Both the position numbers and the translations under genes were made by a program. Shown here piece after piece: positions 31,471 to 32,561 of a stretch of 32,561 nt of DNA. The notes under the pieces were generated by a model. It saw only the letters and a program-made list of their open reading frames with translations. It was not told the origin of the DNA and did no database searches. The first letter of the stretch is position 1. Each line of letters begins with the position of its first letter. Source of the stretch: CAZWVA01 sp964636885 (GTDB lineage Bacteria > Desulfobacterota_D > UBA1144 > Nemesobacterales > CSP1-2); assembly GCA_964636885.1 (NCBI GenBank), contig CAZWVA010000028.1, positions 1 to 32,561 of the forward strand, written 5' to 3'.

Positions 31471-32561
31471 ATGAACGTAGTCAATCTGGGTCTAATCGGA
31501 GCAGGGACAGTTGGCTGTGGAGTTATCAAGGTCATAAACGAGAATAGGGACATAATAGAGAAGAGGTCGGGTGTAAGGCTCCAGATAAAAAGGATAGCGG
31601 ATATCGACCCCGAAAGGAAAAGACCGGTTGAAATCCCAAGGTCCCTCCTTACAACCGACGCATGGGAGGTAATAGAGGACGAATCGATCCCCATAGTGAT
31701 AGAGCTCGTGGGAGGGACAACTGTGGCAAGGGATTTTATACTCGGGGCGATAAGGAAGGGGAAGCACGTGGTCACCGCAAATAAGGCGCTCCTTGCGCAC
31801 TACGGAAAGGAGATCTTTCTTGCGGCCTCGGAGAACGAGGTCGACGTCGGGTTCGAGGCAAGCGTAGGGGGTGGGATCCCCATAATAAGGGCCACAAAGG
31901 AGGGGTACGTCGCAAACAGGATCCTCTCCATACACGGGATAATAAACGGGACCTGCAACTACATACTCTCAAAGATGACCGAGGAGGGAAGGGAGTTCGG
32001 CGACGTGCTCAGGCGGGCACAGGAGAAGGGATATGCAGAGGCAGATCCCTCGTTTGATATAGAAGGAATAGATACCGCTCATAAGCTCTCCATACTCATA
32101 ATGCTTTCGTTCGGGGTCTTTCCGGATTTTAAAAGGATATACGTTGAGGGGATCCAAAATATCACACCCCTAGACATCTCTTTTGCCGACGAGTTCGGGT
32201 ACAGGATAAAGCTCCTCGCAATAGCGAAAGCGAGGGAGGAAGGGATCGAGGCGAGGGTCCATCCCACACTCGTTGAAAAAGGCACCCCCCTTGCCGATGT
32301 CTCAGGCGCCTTTAACGCCATATACATGGTGGGAGATGCTGTCGGCCCTACCATGCTCTACGGAATGGGGGCTGGTATGATGCCCACGGCAAGCGCCGTC
32401 GTAAGCGACGTCGTACAGATCGCAAAGAACATCACACTCGACAACCTCCACTCATCCATTCCTAGGCTATACCAGGAGGAGAGCTCATCCTCCCTCATCC
32501 CTATGAGCGACGTGGTAACGAAGTACTACCTTAGATTCCAGGTGGAAGACAGACCAGGGGT
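31471..32561 (+). CDS. hom: homoserine dehydrogenase, partial (C-terminus beyond window)
   Basis: The ATG at 31471 follows AAGGAG (31457-31462). About 363 codons are visible and the frame is open to the last base. The NAD(P)-binding start is NLGLIGAGTVGCGVIKVI. The catalytic core shows HVVTANKALLAHYGKEI, GFEASVGGGIPIIR, INGTCNYILSKM and GYAEADPSFDIEGIDTAHKL. The visible end (YYLRFQVEDRPGV) is the start of the ACT regulatory domain. It reduces aspartate semialdehyde to homoserine, the branch point to threonine and methionine, and the ACT domain normally gives feedback control by threonine. The gene has its own promoter and is unrelated to the sugar cluster. Confidence 0.95.
   Translation, partial: MNVVNLGLIGAGTVGCGVIKVINENRDIIEKRSGVRLQIKRIADIDPERKRPVEIPRSLLTTDAWEVIEDESIPIVIELVGGTTVARDFILGAIRKGKHVVTANKALLAHYGKEIFLAASENEVDVGFEASVGGGIPIIRATKEGYVANRILSIHGIINGTCNYILSKMTEEGREFGDVLRRAQEKGYAEADPSFDIEGIDTAHKLSILIMLSFGVFPDFKRIYVEGIQNITPLDISFADEFGYRIKLLAIAKAREEGIEARVHPTLVEKGTPLADVSGAFNAIYMVGDAVGPTMLYGMGAGMMPTASAVVSDVVQIAKNITLDNLHSSIPRLYQEESSSSLIPMSDVVTKYYLRFQVEDRPG

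Overview
The window looks like a piece of chromosome from a Gram-negative (diderm) bacterium. The evidence is an outer-membrane polysaccharide export lipoprotein, a Wzc-type inner-membrane chain-length tyrosine kinase and several signal-peptide proteins. The flanking 'native' genes are purine-rich and favour AGG/AGA for Arg and ATA for Ile. That style is common in thermophilic or deep-branching lineages such as Desulfobacterota or Nitrospirota relatives, but the phylum cannot be fixed from the sequence alone.

Layout. (1) 1-8643 is a coherent core exopolysaccharide operon. A near-consensus sigma70 promoter (108-137) precedes a FecR-like protein, a Wza-type export lipoprotein, a Wzc-type BY-kinase, a TPR/jelly-roll protein, a DnaJ-TM-LysM-NTF2-like fusion and, after a gap with a perfect 10-bp inverted repeat, the undecaprenyl-phosphate sugar transferase that would start the repeat unit. 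(2) 8649-8738 is an array of ten 9-nt repeats at the exact point where codon usage changes. (3) 8713-26675 is a mosaic accessory cassette. It carries a flippase, a zinc-ribbon micro-ORF, three FkbM methyltransferases, four intact GT4 glycosyltransferases (15445-16680 has a composition break inside it), an NTase/thymidylate-kinase-like/APH triple fusion, a beta-helix protein, wecB and two related Wzy-type polymerases. The second polymerase is fused in frame to a methyltransferase. Its decayed parts are a GT4 N-terminal stub, an epimerase with a nonsense codon and a frameshift, and a WecG-GT4 chimeric stub. (4) 26673-27295 is a four-helix-bundle (23S rRNA intervening-sequence type) gene enclosed by a purine tract on the left and a complementary pyrimidine tract on the right. 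An intact WecG/TagA/CpsF transferase follows and returns to native codon style. (5) 28099-32561 is housekeeping: a small membrane protein, a tandem-rhodanese sulfurtransferase, a NifU/IscU-type Fe-S scaffold, a DUF1059 protein, a secreted conserved protein, tRNA-Ala(GGC) and the start of homoserine dehydrogenase, which runs off the end.

How it works together. The sugar transferase loads the first sugar on undecaprenyl phosphate. The GT4 and WecG enzymes extend the unit with sugars including WecB-made UDP-ManNAc, FkbM enzymes methylate it, the flippase exports it, the Wzy polymerase(s) join units, and the BY-kinase plus export lipoprotein control length and secretion. The strongest candidates for something undescribed are the four-helix-bundle gene inside inverted low-complexity tracts that supply its ribosome-binding site and stop codon, the 9-nt array containing the flippase start codon, and three unusual multi-domain fusions.
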